Shown here: piece by piece, positions 47,163-58,408 of the stretch
How the letters are laid out: every line of letters begins with the position of its first letter
Numbering within the stretch: the stretch's first letter is position 1
NCBI GenBank assembly: GCA_011799875.1
Contig: CM022301.1
Coordinates: forward strand, 217,120,526-217,184,525
DNA: 64,000 bases
Direction of reading: 5' to 3'
From: Thinopyrum elongatum
Taxonomy: Eukaryota; Streptophyta; Magnoliopsida; Poales; Poaceae
The notes under the pieces: model-generated
The model's database searches: none
Told to the model about the DNA's origin: nothing
The model's input: only the letters and a program-made list of their open reading frames with translations
Translations under genes and position numbers: made by a program

Positions 47163-48443
47163 TGTAGGAACGAAGTATGTCTACCAGAGGGGGTGAATGG
47201 GAGTTTTAAAATTTCTTTGGAAATCTCAAAACTCTCAGAACCAAGCAACAGAGCGAATGAAAAACAAACTACAGCGAGCTATAACTAAGTACCGAATGGA
47301 AACTAAACATGCATCGAGACAAATCACATGAAGGAAAACATGTCGAATGTAAACAAGGGTAGCACAGGTAACCAGTGATGCTCGATGGCGACAGGGTATT
47401 TGTTCGACCAGTTCGTCCTTCTGCACAAGGACTACATCTGGTTGGAGGGGCTGTGACTTAACACGGAAGATAAACTCTCTTCACACTATTCTCCTCGATA
47501 ATTGGTTCATCAACCAACGCTGATTACTCGTGGTAGATACTTGAGGCGATCTCCGAACCTTTACAGACTTCTTCTTCGAGAACCACAATCACTCTTGGTC
47601 TCTGAAGAAAATGACACCTAACCATCTAGAGAGTTTGCAGCTCTCAAGAGTAATAGGCGGAGCGTACTGGACTTAGATTCGAGTGATGCTGAACCACTAT
47701 CTAATTCTTCGGCTCTAGGGGTTTTTCTCTCGGTAGATTTTAAACTCAAATCGCTCGGAGAGGTGGTTGCTCAACAATCTTCTCAGAATTAAATGGAGCA
47801 GCCACCGGACAAAGCCGGCGCGGGGTGGCTATTTATAGCCGCAGCCTTCCTGGATGGGAAATGACCATTTTGGACACATGGTCCAGCCAATGGCCAACCG
47901 ACACGTTTGCAATGGTCAGATTTTGGAGCAACGGTAACATTACTTGAGGAACAAGTAATGCGAACTCCTTGGTCAGAGACAAATCTCTCGCAACAAAGAA
48001 GATCACAGTCTCTTGCTGGCAAGTATTTGCTCGGAACACAAAGAGATTCCTTTCACAACTTTCATAGGATTTGGGTTTAGCATCAGAGAATCAAAGTTTC
48101 AAATGCTACACCCCTCTTAATAGTACGGTGGTCCTGTGACTCAATAAATAGAAGAAGAACAATGAAATAAATGCTATGTCTTCACTTCGTCTTCAATCTC
48201 CTTGGACTCGGACAGACACCGAACCAATTGCTTTACTTCAGCAATTTTTGAGGGGTCACTCTTGTTATCATGATCTTCAATGATAACCCTCGCTGCAGAG
48301 CAGGGAGATTATCTTCGCCGTTTGCATCAAACTCCTCGTGATCTCAGGGACCTGTTACTCTGTGTGCACTAGCAAACACATAAGTCCCATACTGTTTGTG
48401 TCAACAAACTCCAAAACATAAGGGGCCTATCATTGCAGCAACA
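47163..48443 (-). repeat. right LTR (5' LTR) of the inner Copia
   Basis: Same 1,281-bp length and ends as 33304-34584, ending CAGCAACA before TSD GACTG. Confidence 0.9.
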
Positions 48444-49790
48444 GACTGCTTGTGATTACCGGTTTCACACCAGAGAACAACAAGATTTCTATGAAACTGT
48501 TTTGCTTGATAAGAAGCCCATCGTCAGTGACGTGAAGTGGGTGGACTGGAAATACATTCATGCAAATGAAGACTATTTCCCCATGTTCATGAGAGTTTTA
48601 GACTTGCAGGTGTTGACAAGTTTGTCGGTCAGAAGCTCACCAAGTGGAATGATGAGATGATCGTGCAATTTGACTTCACAATCATTTTTATCCAGATGGG
48701 AGGATTGTATGGATGACTGAGGGTTCCAAGTACCATTCAACCATCTCAGAGTGGGATGCACTCCTTGGTGCCCCTGAGGAAGAGGAAAACAACATTGATG
48801 TGTACGGGAAGCCCAGGATGGACCACAATTCTATGGCAAACATGTATAAGGAAATCCCTCCCAAGGATCTTGAGAGTCATAAGCTTGGCTCTGTAAAGCA
48901 TTTGCTAGCTGGTTTGGCCACCACAAACACAATCTTGAGGCATACTCTCTTGCCCAAGTCTGGAGATGACAAGATGATACGTGGCCACTCCATCAATTTG
49001 CTCCATTTTTTTGACACCCCCAGAAGCTCAAAGTCATGAGTCAGATTGTTGAGACAGTCAAGAAGACAACTGCTGATTAGAAGAGATCTTGTGGATATGC
49101 TCCACACATTCAGATGCTCATCAACTCCAAGGTTGGAACGAGCACTTATCTACTTGATCGTGAGCATCTCCTTCTTCAGCCTGAGTATGAGGATAATGTG
49201 GTGGTGATGGATCCCTCACACCCCACATCTGTTGAGGCTCAAGAGAAGATCTAGGCAGCAGCAACAAAAGCAACTCAAGAAGCCACAGCGCCCAATGCTC
49301 CAATAGCCAACCTCAAGTCAAAGAATGACCAGATGACATATCTGCTAGAGGCCACCCTGAGAATTGAGACGAGTCTGACCAACATGTCCAAGAACCAGGA
49401 GAGTCTAGAGTGGATTGTTGAGACAAAGGTCCATGATCTTGATGTGAACATCACAGAGGTCCAGACTATCATGGAGAAGCTCAGAGATGATGTCGAGACA
49501 ACCAGATTTGCTACAGAGGACAATGGAGATGAGCGACCCACAACTCAAAGATTTCAGACAATACCCAGGGCACCCAGATCTTCAGCCGTGCCAGTTGCAG
49601 ATATGAGGACCGCTCATTCTGCACCTGCCGCTACTGCCATAGTACCACCTTCAGTCTCTAATCCACCAGTACAGCCGACATCATCATAGGCATTTGTGGA
49701 TGCACTTCTCTCAATGCCATCTATGCACATCGGAGCCACCAGCCAGAAGTCACCTTCAGGAGCTCCCGAGGATCGTGCCTAGAAAGACGC

Positions 49791-49867
49791 ATAGCTCTAT
49801 ACCTTTTTGAGCTTTTTGGTACTTGCTGCCAAAGTGGAGATATTGTATAGATCATTAGGCTTCGAGA

Positions 49868-49902
<35 letters not shown>

Positions 49903-50335
49903 TATCACTTTTGCTCTTTGGTTTTTCTCGAGTTCTTGCTACTATTTCCATTTGATTCGTGCTACTTGTTCATTATGCTTGTGAGGTGCTATGCTTTTGG
50001 TGTGTGATTGATCATACTATGCTTAATGTGTGCTTAATGCTTATTCCTATCACTTTTATGTATGATCATTCACTTATGTCTTTGCTCATGCGTGCATGTT
50101 ATTTCACTCATATCATTTTGTGCGCTCCACCAAGATGTATATGACATGGAAGAGTGACCCATGATCCTAATCGATTGTGCATTTGCATTCAAACGCAAAT
50201 TTTTAATAATGCACTAATTTAGGGGGAGCTCTTGCTTATCACATACTTCTCAAAGCGACAATGTATTTCATTCATTTAATCATTTGTTGAAGCTTTGATC
50301 TATATGTTGTCATCAATTACCAAAAAGGGGGAGAT
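49791..50335 (+). other. outer Copia 3' non-coding region and polypurine tract
   Basis: Contains a (GA)n run (49865-49901), an AGGGGGAGCT word (50220) and the polypurine tract CAAAAAGGGGGAGAT (about 50321-50335) directly before the 3' LTR. No gene is seen. Confidence 0.75.
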
Positions 50336-51652
50336 TGAAAGTGCAACTAATCCCCGGGTGGTTTTGGTAATTCATAACAACATATATCTCATTGAACTAA
50401 TATCCATTCAAGATAAATATTTCAGGATGTTCAATGATTGGCATGGCATGATATAGAGATGTGGACCCCTCTAAATGCTATGGACAAGGATTGGCAAAAG
50501 CTCAAGACTCTGCATCTTTGTTTAAGTGATCCAAGATCACATTGAATCCATAGGAAAGCCAATACTATTAAAAGGGGATGAGGTGTTGCTTAATGGTCTA
50601 CTTGCTCAAAGTGCTTAGTGATATTGCCCCAAAACCCTCAGCCACTTTCTCTATCAAAATATGTCCAAACCCTAATTCCCAACTCGGCCCCACCGATATT
50701 TCCCATCCGGAGCCACCGAGTTCATCTTGACATAGCCACTGCCAAAAACCCTCACAGTTCGGTCACACCGATACGGATCTCGGTCCCACCGAGATGGCCT
50801 TGCCAGCGCTCTCTGACTTATTGCATTCACTTCGGTCTCACCGAGATGTTGCAATCGGTCCCACCGAGTTGGCTTGACTGATTCTCTGTTGCCTTGTTGC
50901 TTCACTTCGGTCTCACCGAGCCGAGATGATGTTTTCCCTAAGACCTAGCACATCGGTCCCACCGAGTTGTTCCTGTCGGTCCCATCGAGATTCCTAACGT
51001 TCATATTTTTGCACAGATCGGTGCCACCGAGTTTCCTAATTGGTGCCACCGAGATGGGTCAAAAGTGTGCAACGGTTAGATTTTGTGTGGAGGCTATATA
51101 TACCCCTCCACCCCCTTCTTCTCATAAAAGAGTGCCATCAGAACGTGCCTACACTTCCATGATTCATTTTCTGAGAGAGAACCACCTACTCATGTGTTGA
51201 GATCAAGAGATTCCATTCCTACCATTTGAACCTTGATTTCTAGCCTTCCCCAAGTTGCTTTCCACTCAAATCCTTCTTCCACCATAGCCAAAACTGTGAG
51301 AGAGAGTTGAGTGTTGGGGAGACTATCATTTGAAGCACAAGAGCAAGGAGTTCATTATCAACACAATGTCTATTACCTTTTGGAGAGTGGTGCCTGCTAG
51401 ATTGGTTAGGTGTCGCTTGAGAGCCTCCGACATGATGTGGAGTTGAACCAAGAAGTTTGTAAGGGCAAGGAGATTGCCTACTTCGTGAAGATCTACCTGA
51501 GTGAGGCCAGTCCTTTGTGGGCGATGACCATGGTGGGATAGACAAGGTTTCTTCTACATGGACCCTTCGTGGGTGGAGCCCTCCGTGGACTCGCGCGGCC
51601 GTTACCCTTCGTGGGTTGAAGTCTCCATCAATGTAGATGTACGATAGCACCA
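50336..51652 (+). repeat. 3' LTR of the outer Copia, right end truncated
   Basis: Begins TGAAAGTGCAACTAATCCCC and follows the 5' LTR to GATAGCACCA, where similarity stops. The last ~230 bp present in the 5' LTR (27195-27423) are missing. It contains the same palindrome cluster and TATA box. Confidence 0.85.
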
Positions 51653-52175
51653 CCCATCGGATGTGTTAATGGCAATTATCAGCAAGGTTGCAAGCGAAGG
51701 TGTGCTATCCTCCTACCCTGGAATTCGAGCGCTTTGCAAGATTTTCAAAACGTGAAAAATAAGAGAAGTGTACTAATAGAGTGACATGCCCTTTTCAATA
51801 TGACATGATTGTGAGGAAGTTTGATTATGTGCAACAAAAATCTAGGAAGGATTCCGCAAAGAGGTTGGAGTGGATGAAAAATTCCTATGAAAACCAGTTC
51901 AAATGATTCCTACCGGCTGAACGGCTGCGAGTTGTGCCGGTCGCTTCTCTCTCACATGTGTTTCTCGTGAGCAGATGCACCGCTCAAACCCATGTGCAAC
52001 CTTATCTTCTCATTGGTCCTTTTAATCCATTTATTTTCTCTCCATCCTCCCACTGCACCTCTCTCTCTCTCTCATGAGTTCCTTCCTCCTATAGAAACAA
52101 CCAGCATCTGTCTTTGCTCACACACCACATCTCTCTCTTATGAGCAGCGAAGGGGACGTGGGGTTGGGCCATAGC
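51653..52175. other. LINE-like flank and non-coding stretch
   Basis: 51653-51692 repeats, with about seven differences, the LINE reverse-transcriptase codons that precede the 5' LTR (25822-25859). It continues a few codons beyond the insertion point (SEG-like). The rest is non-coding with a CT-rich run (52053-52073). Confidence 0.5.
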
Positions 52176-54330
52176 CGAGTCATGCACTCTTTCTAACGGA
52201 GCTAAATCCGGTAGATCTCGAGGTAGGGGATCCTGAGCTAGATGATTCGACACAATGGTAACAGGACACGAGTTTTTACCCAGGTTCGGGCCCTCTTAGG
52301 AGATAACACCCTATGTTTTGCTTGTGTTTTATTGCTTTGTATTCGAGTGCAAAATACAGATGATATACCATGAGATTATTGCGTGTCCTCTATGAGCCCT
52401 ACCCCTTGGTTTATATAGATACCCCGGGGGGCTAGGGCTACAATATCCTAGTCAGCTACGCACAAGGAAACAGAGTCTCTAACGAATCCTACATCTTGGA
52501 GGATATGACAACTCTTTCACAGCCTTCCATTCTATACATCTGGGCTCGTCCCAACGTGTCCCAGTCCTGAACTAAGATGGGGGTCCACGGCCCGGCCCAC
52601 CAGGCCGAGAGACGATGTAGTAAGAGACCCTGATATGTCCATTTTGCATCATGTTTTCGTACAGTTATTTATAGTGTTTTTATTCAATATAACACTTTGT
52701 GGGGTAATTCTAATGCGTTTTCTCTCATAATATACAAGGTTTACACAAAGAGGGAGATTGCCGGCAGCTGGAATTCTGGACCTGAAAAAGCTATGTCAGA
52801 GATACCTATTCTGCACATCTCCAAATGAGCTGAAATTTTACAGAGATTTATTTTGGAATATATAAAAATTATTGGAGAAAACAAATACCAGAGGGGGCCA
52901 GCCAGGTGCCCACTAGGCACCAGGGCGCGCCTACCGCCCCACCCCTAGCGCCCCCTGGTGGGTAGTGGGCCCCCTGGCCAGCCTCCGGTGCCCATCTTCT
53001 GGTATATAAGGTCATTTTCCCTAGAAAAAATAAGGAGAGGACTTTTGGGACAGAGCGCCGCCATCTCGAGGCGGAGCTTGGGCAGGAGCACTTTTGCTCT
53101 CTGGCGGAGCGATTCCGCCGGGGATACTTCCCTCTAGGAGGGGGAAATCAAAGCTATCGTCATCACCAACAACCCTCTCATCGTGGGAGGACCAATCTTC
53201 ATGAACATCTTCAACAGCACCATCTCATCTCAAAACCCTAGCTCATCTCTTGTGTTCAATCTTTGTATCAAAATCTCAGATTGGTACATGTGGGTGACTA
53301 GTAGTGTTGATTACATCTTGTAGTTGATGCTAGCCGGTTTATTTGGTGGAAGATTATATGTTCAGATCTATTATGCTATTCAATACCCCTCTGATCTTGA
53401 GCATGAATATGTTGTGTGAGTAGTTACTTTTGTTCTTGAGGACATGGGAGAAGACTTGTCATAAGTAATCATGTGAATTTGATATTTGTTTGATATTTTG
53501 ATGATATGTATGTTGTGATTCCCTTAGTGGTGTTATGTGAACGTCGACTACATGACACTTCACCATCTTTAGGCCTAAGGGAATGCATTGTGGAGTAGTT
53601 ATTAGATGATGGGTTGCTAGAGTGACAGAAGCTTAAACCCTAGTTTATGTGCTATTCCGTAAGGGGTTGATTTGGATCCATATGTTTAATGCTATGGTTA
53701 GATTTTATCTTAATTCTTCTTTCATAGTTGTGGATGCTTGCGAGAGGAGTTAATCATAAGTGGGAGGCTTGTTCAAGTAAGAACATCACCCAAGCACCGG
53801 TCCACCGACATATCAAATTATCAAAGTAGCGAACGCGAATCAAACCAACATGATGAAAGTGACTAGATGAAATTCCTATGTGTCCTCAAGAACTCTTTGC
53901 TTGTTATAAGAGACCGTTCCAGCCTGTCCTTTGCTACAAAAAGGATTGGGCTACCTTGTTGCACCTATTGTTACTATTGCTACTTATTACTTGTTACAAA
54001 TTATCTTGCTATCAAACTACCTGCTACCGATAATTTCAGTGTTTGCAAAAAATACCTTGCTGAAAACCACTTGCCATTTCCTTCTACTCCTCGTTGGGTT
54101 CGGCACTCTTACTTATCAAAAGGACTACGATTGATCCCCTATACTTGTGGGTCATCAGACCCCCAAGCTGGAACGCCATCGGTATACCCCTAAACCATTT
54201 TTAAGTCTGGACGCACCTCGGTTCATCGATCCGAGCTATTCTTCATCTCTGGTTGCCAGTCTAGAAAACTAGTTCAACGAATTTGTATTTTGTAGCCAAG
54301 TCTTGATCATTGGATTATATGTTAGGTGTT
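52176..54330 (-). mobile_element. gypsy-type LTR fragment, split by a solo LTR
   Basis: 52176-52630 and 54158-54330 read as pieces of one LTR. They include a CCCAGGTTCGGGCC word and a minus-strand TATA (TATATAAACC, about 52412-52421) upstream of a GGGGCTAGGG stretch. No ends or TSD are identified. Confidence 0.4.
52631..54157 (+). mobile_element. solo LTR, 1,527 bp
   Basis: Begins TGATATGTCCATTTTGCATC and ends CTTGTGGGTCATCA, flanked by a perfect 5-bp TSD GACCC (52626-52630, 54158-54162). A TATA-like GGTATATAAGG lies near 53003, so it is plus-oriented. No internal region remains, as expected after LTR-LTR recombination. Confidence 0.88.
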
Positions 54331-54428
54331 CAGGACCACCTCGACTTCTAGTAAATTTTCTAGCTGGATCCGTGTCGAGTTGCATCTCAGAAATATTCCC
54401 ATGCAATCATTCCTTAGTTGTGAAGTAT

Positions 54429-56319
54429 TTGTTGGAAACATAATAGAAAACAAAAAAAATATGCGCCTACACACACCCAAGATCAATATGAAGATGCATA
54501 ACGAGTTGAGATCACGATCATTACCGTCACCGAGTTGCAGCAGAAGAAGAACGTGTCGGTGTAGATCGTACTTGGAGTCCCTCGAACCATCGATGAACGG
54601 TCTCGCGAACCGCCCACGAACAGTCCCTTGAACCGAAGACCGTAAGCACGGCCTCTCTACTTGGTTGCAAGCGTGCAACCTTCACGATCCGATAGCGCTT
54701 CGCCATCTAGAGCTAATCGTCGCTGGAGAATTACCGAGAGGAGATTAGAACCAGACGGGGCTTCTAATTATGAGGACAAGAGGATTAGCCTAGCTCTAAT
54801 TAGTCAACCAAGACCAACTAGAACTAGAACTAGAAGAACTAGAAGAGGCTCCAAAACTCCTGTTGTCTCAAAGGACAAAATCCCCTACTATATATAGGTT
54901 GGAGGGGAGGGAGAGTGCAGCAACCAAGGGGGAAAGAGTCCCCCTTGGAACGTCGGCCTGGGGGAGGAGTTGGACTCCCTCCCCAAGTAGGATTCGCCCC
55001 TCCCCCCCCCCCATTAGGAAAGGTGTTTTAGGTTGGAACCCTAAGTGGATATCTTTTCACACTTGGAGGGGGAAAGGGGATGAACACAAGAACACAAAGA
55101 GGGAATTCACTCAAACAAAACCCAATCACACATCCACTAGAATAGCATAGTTGAGATCCACAAGAATACAAGAACACTCCAAGGAAACAAGCACAAAGGT
55201 AAGGTTCTTCCCACTCCTAAGGAGGTGAGGTCTTGATGATAGTCTTCTCCAAGAGGAGGTCTTGATATCCACTTGGGATCTTCCCCTAGGAGGTCTTGAT
55301 CTCCAAGAGGAGTGGTAGAAGGAGCAAAGCTCTATCAATGTCTCACATATACTTTGCTAACCCTAAAAAATGACTTAGACACGGAATATATAGCTATAGG
55401 GAGGTAGGGGATAACTTGGGAGGCAAGACAGGACATCGACAACCGGTTCCTGGGAGAGCTGTGCGCACGGGGTAAGTTAGGCCCGTGCGCACGGGGGTCC
55501 CGTGGGCACGGTAAACGCCCGTGCACACGGGGTGCTATAGCGGCGAGGGCCCGTGCGCACGGGGTCTGGAGGCCATGCGCACGAGGGTGCGCATCTCGGT
55601 TACAAAAGCCTTCTCGGTAGCCCGTGGGCACGTGGTCTGGATGGCCCGTGCACACGGGGTCGCCTGGGAGGTGTTGTTTTGCTCTTGATGGATGCCTTCT
55701 CCTCCCTTGTGGTCTTGGGATCCTTCTATGTCCATGGGATGTCCCTTAGCTGCTAGGTGGCGTTCATCTTTGTACCTAATGGCACATAGCATGTTTTGGT
55801 GAGGTAGCATCCAAGTTCCTTTCATATCCATATCGATCTCAAGTAGGAGTGAGTTCACCTCAGTTTCGACGGCACGTGCTTGAGCTCTTGTCATAGGTCC
55901 ACGTGCTGAATGTGAGTTGTAGTAGAGTCCATGGGGCTGATGGAAGGATGCTCCGCATCACAAGGGGGGCGCCATCTCCACTTGGGCCTTTGTGGCCCAA
56001 GTTGCCTTCCACCTCTTGGCCTTTTTAGGCCCGTTGATATTTAATTTAAATATAAAATGTTCTAAATACTTTTAGGCCATTATATATATTTTTTAACATC
56101 TTCAAGAACATTTTCATCCTATATATATTTATCGGTAATACCCGATATTACCCGACATTCACTGAAACCCTTCTGATGACCCGATACGCTTTCGGATCCT
56201 CTCGGAACTATTCCGAATATTAATGAAACAATTCCACAACTATATTCTCATTACTCCCGTCCTACTAAGACTCAACAAATCATGATTGCCTTAAGCTTGT
56301 GACCTCGTAGGTTCGGTAA
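54429..56319 (-). mobile_element. Copia-type LTR fragment, split by a solo LTR
   Basis: 54429-55023 and 55962-56319 appear to be one LTR-like sequence interrupted at AAAGG/CAAGG. It contains AACTAGAACTAGAAC short repeats (54820-54850), an 11-C run (about 55001-55012) and TTCGGATCCTCTCGGAACTA text typical of Triticeae Copia LTRs read in reverse. It is cut at 56320 by another LTR. Confidence 0.4.
55024..55961 (-). mobile_element. solo LTR related to 31704-32781
   Basis: Begins TGTTTTAGGTTGGAACCC and ends GGATGCTCCGCATCA like the solo LTR at 32781, with TSD AAAGG/CAAGG (one mismatch). The minus-strand TATA lies near 55387-55393. Upstream of it, 55467-55661 holds about eight copies of the palindrome CCCGTGCGCACGGG and variants. 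The two solo LTRs match at their ends and in the GTTCACCT.AGTTTC and CTTGAGCTCTTGTCAT words, but not in the palindromes. Confidence 0.7.
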
Positions 56320-57092
56320 TGATACGTCTCCAACATATCTATAATTTTTTATTGTTTCATGCTATTATATTATCAATCTTGCATACTTTATATGCATTTT
56401 AGGCTATTTTATATCATTTTTGTGAACTAACCTATTAACCCAGTGCCTAGTGCCAGTTGATGTTTTTTGCTTGTTTTTGGTTTTCCAGAAAATCGGTACC
56501 AAATGGAGTCCAAACGCTACGAAACTTTTTGAAGATTTTTTTCTAGACAAAAGAGACCCTAGAAGCTTCAGGAGGAGACCAGACGCGAAGCAGGGAGACG
56601 ACAAGGCAACAGGGCGCGCCTAGGGGTAGGTCATGCCTTGTTACCTTGTGGGCCCCACGTGGCTCTGTCTAACCTAATTCCACTTCTATAAATTCTCAAA
56701 TATTGGGAAAACCCCAGAGAGCCACCCAAGACATGTTTTCCGCCGCTGCAAGCTTTTGTTCTTTTGCGTTACCATCTGGAGGCCTTTTCTGGTACTCTGC
56801 CGGACGGAGAATCGATCACGGAGGGCTTCTACATCATCTTTGGTGTCATTCGATGATGCGTGAATAGTTTACCACAGACCTACGGGTCCATAGCTAGTAG
56901 CTAGATGGCTTCTTCTCTCTCTTTGATCTTCAATACCATGTTCTCCTCAATCTTCTTGGAGTTCTATCCAATGTAATCTTCTTTTGCGGTGTGTTTGTTG
57001 GGATATGATGAATTATGGGTTTATGATCAGATTATTCATTGAAAGTAATTGAGTCTTTTCTGAACATCATTATGCATGATTATGATGGCTTT
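56320..57092 (+). repeat. partial LTR, same family as the LARD element
   Basis: Starts TGATACGTCTCCAACATATC and follows the LTR at 22456 for about 770 bp until it is cut by CACTA sequence at 57093. Confidence 0.8.
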
Positions 57093-57574
57093 CACTACAA
57101 AAAAAATACTTCTGTGATGATACGTCTTTGTCACAGTAGGTCACGTTTTTTGTCATGCATGTACTTCCATGACAATTTTATGACAGAATCAAGATAGTCA
57201 TACATGTGCTGTCGTAAAAGTGTTCCATGACAATACTAAAATTATCATCACGGAAGTGTCCACTTTCATGACGAAAAATGTCGCGTCATGGAAGTGTTTT
57301 CCTCAAGGGTGACCGACACGTGGCATCCACCATAACGGGTCGCCGTTAAGCTATCGAGTCCGGTTTTATGATCCGATAACCCATTAACAGCAACGACCAA
57401 TGGCGATTTTCCATGTGTAAAATTCTCGTTGGCCGAAAGAACCACGAGTCAGCTTCGCGTTGGTACAGATGTCATCCAGCGAATGGACTGGACGGGCCTA
57501 TGATATGTCCACACGTGGCAAGGCCCAACAGTGGTCCATTCAGGTTAAAAGGCCGGCCTGTTTGACTTGGTCAT
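57093..57574 (+). mobile_element. CACTA transposon 5' end fragment
   Basis: Begins CACTACAAAAAAAATACTTC and is followed by GTCATGCATGTACTTCCATG-type subterminal repeats and palindromic CCATGAC/GTCATGG words. The right part is missing; Copia LTR sequence follows at about 57575. This is a CACTA start common in Triticeae. Confidence 0.7.
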
Positions 57575-58408
57575 TAGGTCATGCAACTCTCGGATACCGG
57601 AGGAATACCTTGTGTTCTATCAAACATCACTTCGTAACTGGGTGATCATAAAGATGCTCTACAGGTATCTCCGAAGGTGTCTGTTGGGTTGGCATGGATC
57701 GAGACTGGGATTTGTCACTCCGTGTGATGGAGAGATATCTCTAGGCCCTCTAGGTAATGCAACATCGTAAAGAGCTTGCAAGCAATGTGGCTAATGAGTT
57801 AGTCACGAGATCTTGTATGGCTAATGAGTTAGTCACGAGATCTTGTATTATGAAACAAGTAAAGAGACTTATCAGTAATGAGATTGAACTAGGTATGGAG
57901 ATACCGACAATCGAATCTCGGGCAAGTAACATATCGCCGGACAAAGGGGATTGCATATGGGATTAACCGAATCCTTGACATCGTGGTTCAACCGATAAAA
58001 GATCTTCGTGGAATATGTAGGAACCAATATGGGCATCCAGGTTCTGCTATTGGTTATTGACCAGATAGGTGTCTTGGTCATGTCTACATGATTCTCGTAC
58101 GCGTAGGGTTCGCATGCTTAATGTTCGGTGACGCTAGAGTAATATTAGGATATGCATGTTGGTGACGGAATGTTGTTTGGAGTCCTGGATGAGATTCCGG
58201 ACGTCATGAGGAGCTCCGGAATGGTCCGGAGGTAAAGATTTATATATGGAAAGTTACTTTCAGGGTTCCAGAAAAAGTTTTAGTTTTTTCGGTATTGTAC
58301 CGAGAAGCTTCCAGAAGGTTCCGAAAACTTCTGGAGGAGTCAGGAAGTCCACCAAGGGTTCCACCACGTCCCAAGGGTTAGCATGGGCTGAGAGGAGGCG
58401 CCCTGGCC
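57575..58408 (+). repeat. BARE-1/WIS/Angela-type Copia LTR fragment
   Basis: Recognisable central and 3' parts of this very common Triticeae Copia LTR: GGTATCTCCGAAGGTGTCTG, GACTGGGATTTGTCACTCCG, ATCGAATCTCGGGCAAGTA, a TTTATATATGG TATA (about 58230) and GGAATGGTCCGGAGG. Both ends are missing. A 30-bp segment is tandemly duplicated at 57789-57848. It is cut at 58409 by the gypsy LTR. Confidence 0.85.

Larger units (their letters stand above)
33304..48443 (-). mobile_element. inner Copia element, complete but decayed, minus strand
   Basis: Two 1,281-bp LTRs (33304-34584, 47163-48443) flank 12.6 kb, with TSD GACTG at 33299-33303 and 48444-48448. On the minus strand the order is primer site, gag, coiled-coil linker, protease, integrase, RT, RNase H, 3' auxiliary ORF, polypurine tract: the Copia order (integrase before RT) plus a Sirevirus-like 3' ORF. 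Every coding part is broken, and a CACTA-like element (41605-44448) sits between protease and integrase. It lies inside the homologous 3' gene of the outer Copia. Confidence 0.9.
30770..49790 (+). pseudogene. 3' auxiliary gene of the outer Copia, interrupted twice
   Basis: A GC-rich leader (to 30929, with a short uORF from ATG 30787) ends at a GT donor, and an AG acceptor at 31434-31435 directly precedes ATG 31436. Coding runs 31436-31703 (with a shift caused by extra TA units near 31512), 32787-33303 and 48449-49790. Removing the solo LTR and the inner Copia, each with one TSD, restores the frame. The first part is acidic/lysine-rich and nuclear-protein-like (TSDDEDEDFVASEA). The second part has REQQDFYETVLLDKKP, W.DW.YIHANEDYFPMF, KWNDEMIVQF and WMTEGSKYHSTISEWDALLG. 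A coiled coil and a Pro/Ala-rich tail follow. Decay includes shifts near 48615 and 48700 and stops near 49078, 49252 and 49687. Function unknown; the second part is homologous in layout to the inner Copia ORF at 36039-37748. Confidence 0.6.
25860..51652 (+). mobile_element. outer Copia element, Sirevirus-like, pol-less, with nested insertions
   Basis: A plus-oriented element: 5' LTR 25860-27423, initiator-Met primer site 27426-27437, gag 27508-29529, 3' auxiliary ORF (31436-49790, interrupted), polypurine tract ending at 50335, and a 3' LTR truncated on its right (50336-51652). No protease, integrase, RT or RNase H lies between gag and the 3' ORF, so it is non-autonomous. Repeated AGGGGGAG tracts (30061, 50220, 50326), palindrome clusters in the LTR and a 3' ORF point to the Sirevirus branch of Copia (inference). 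Nested inside are a solo LTR (31704-32781) and an inverted Copia (33304-48443). Confidence 0.75.

Noticed and set aside
49333..49689. Stand-alone coiled-coil gene
   Set aside because: It is the last open piece of the interrupted outer Copia 3' gene, in frame with 48713-49039 sequence apart from stops.
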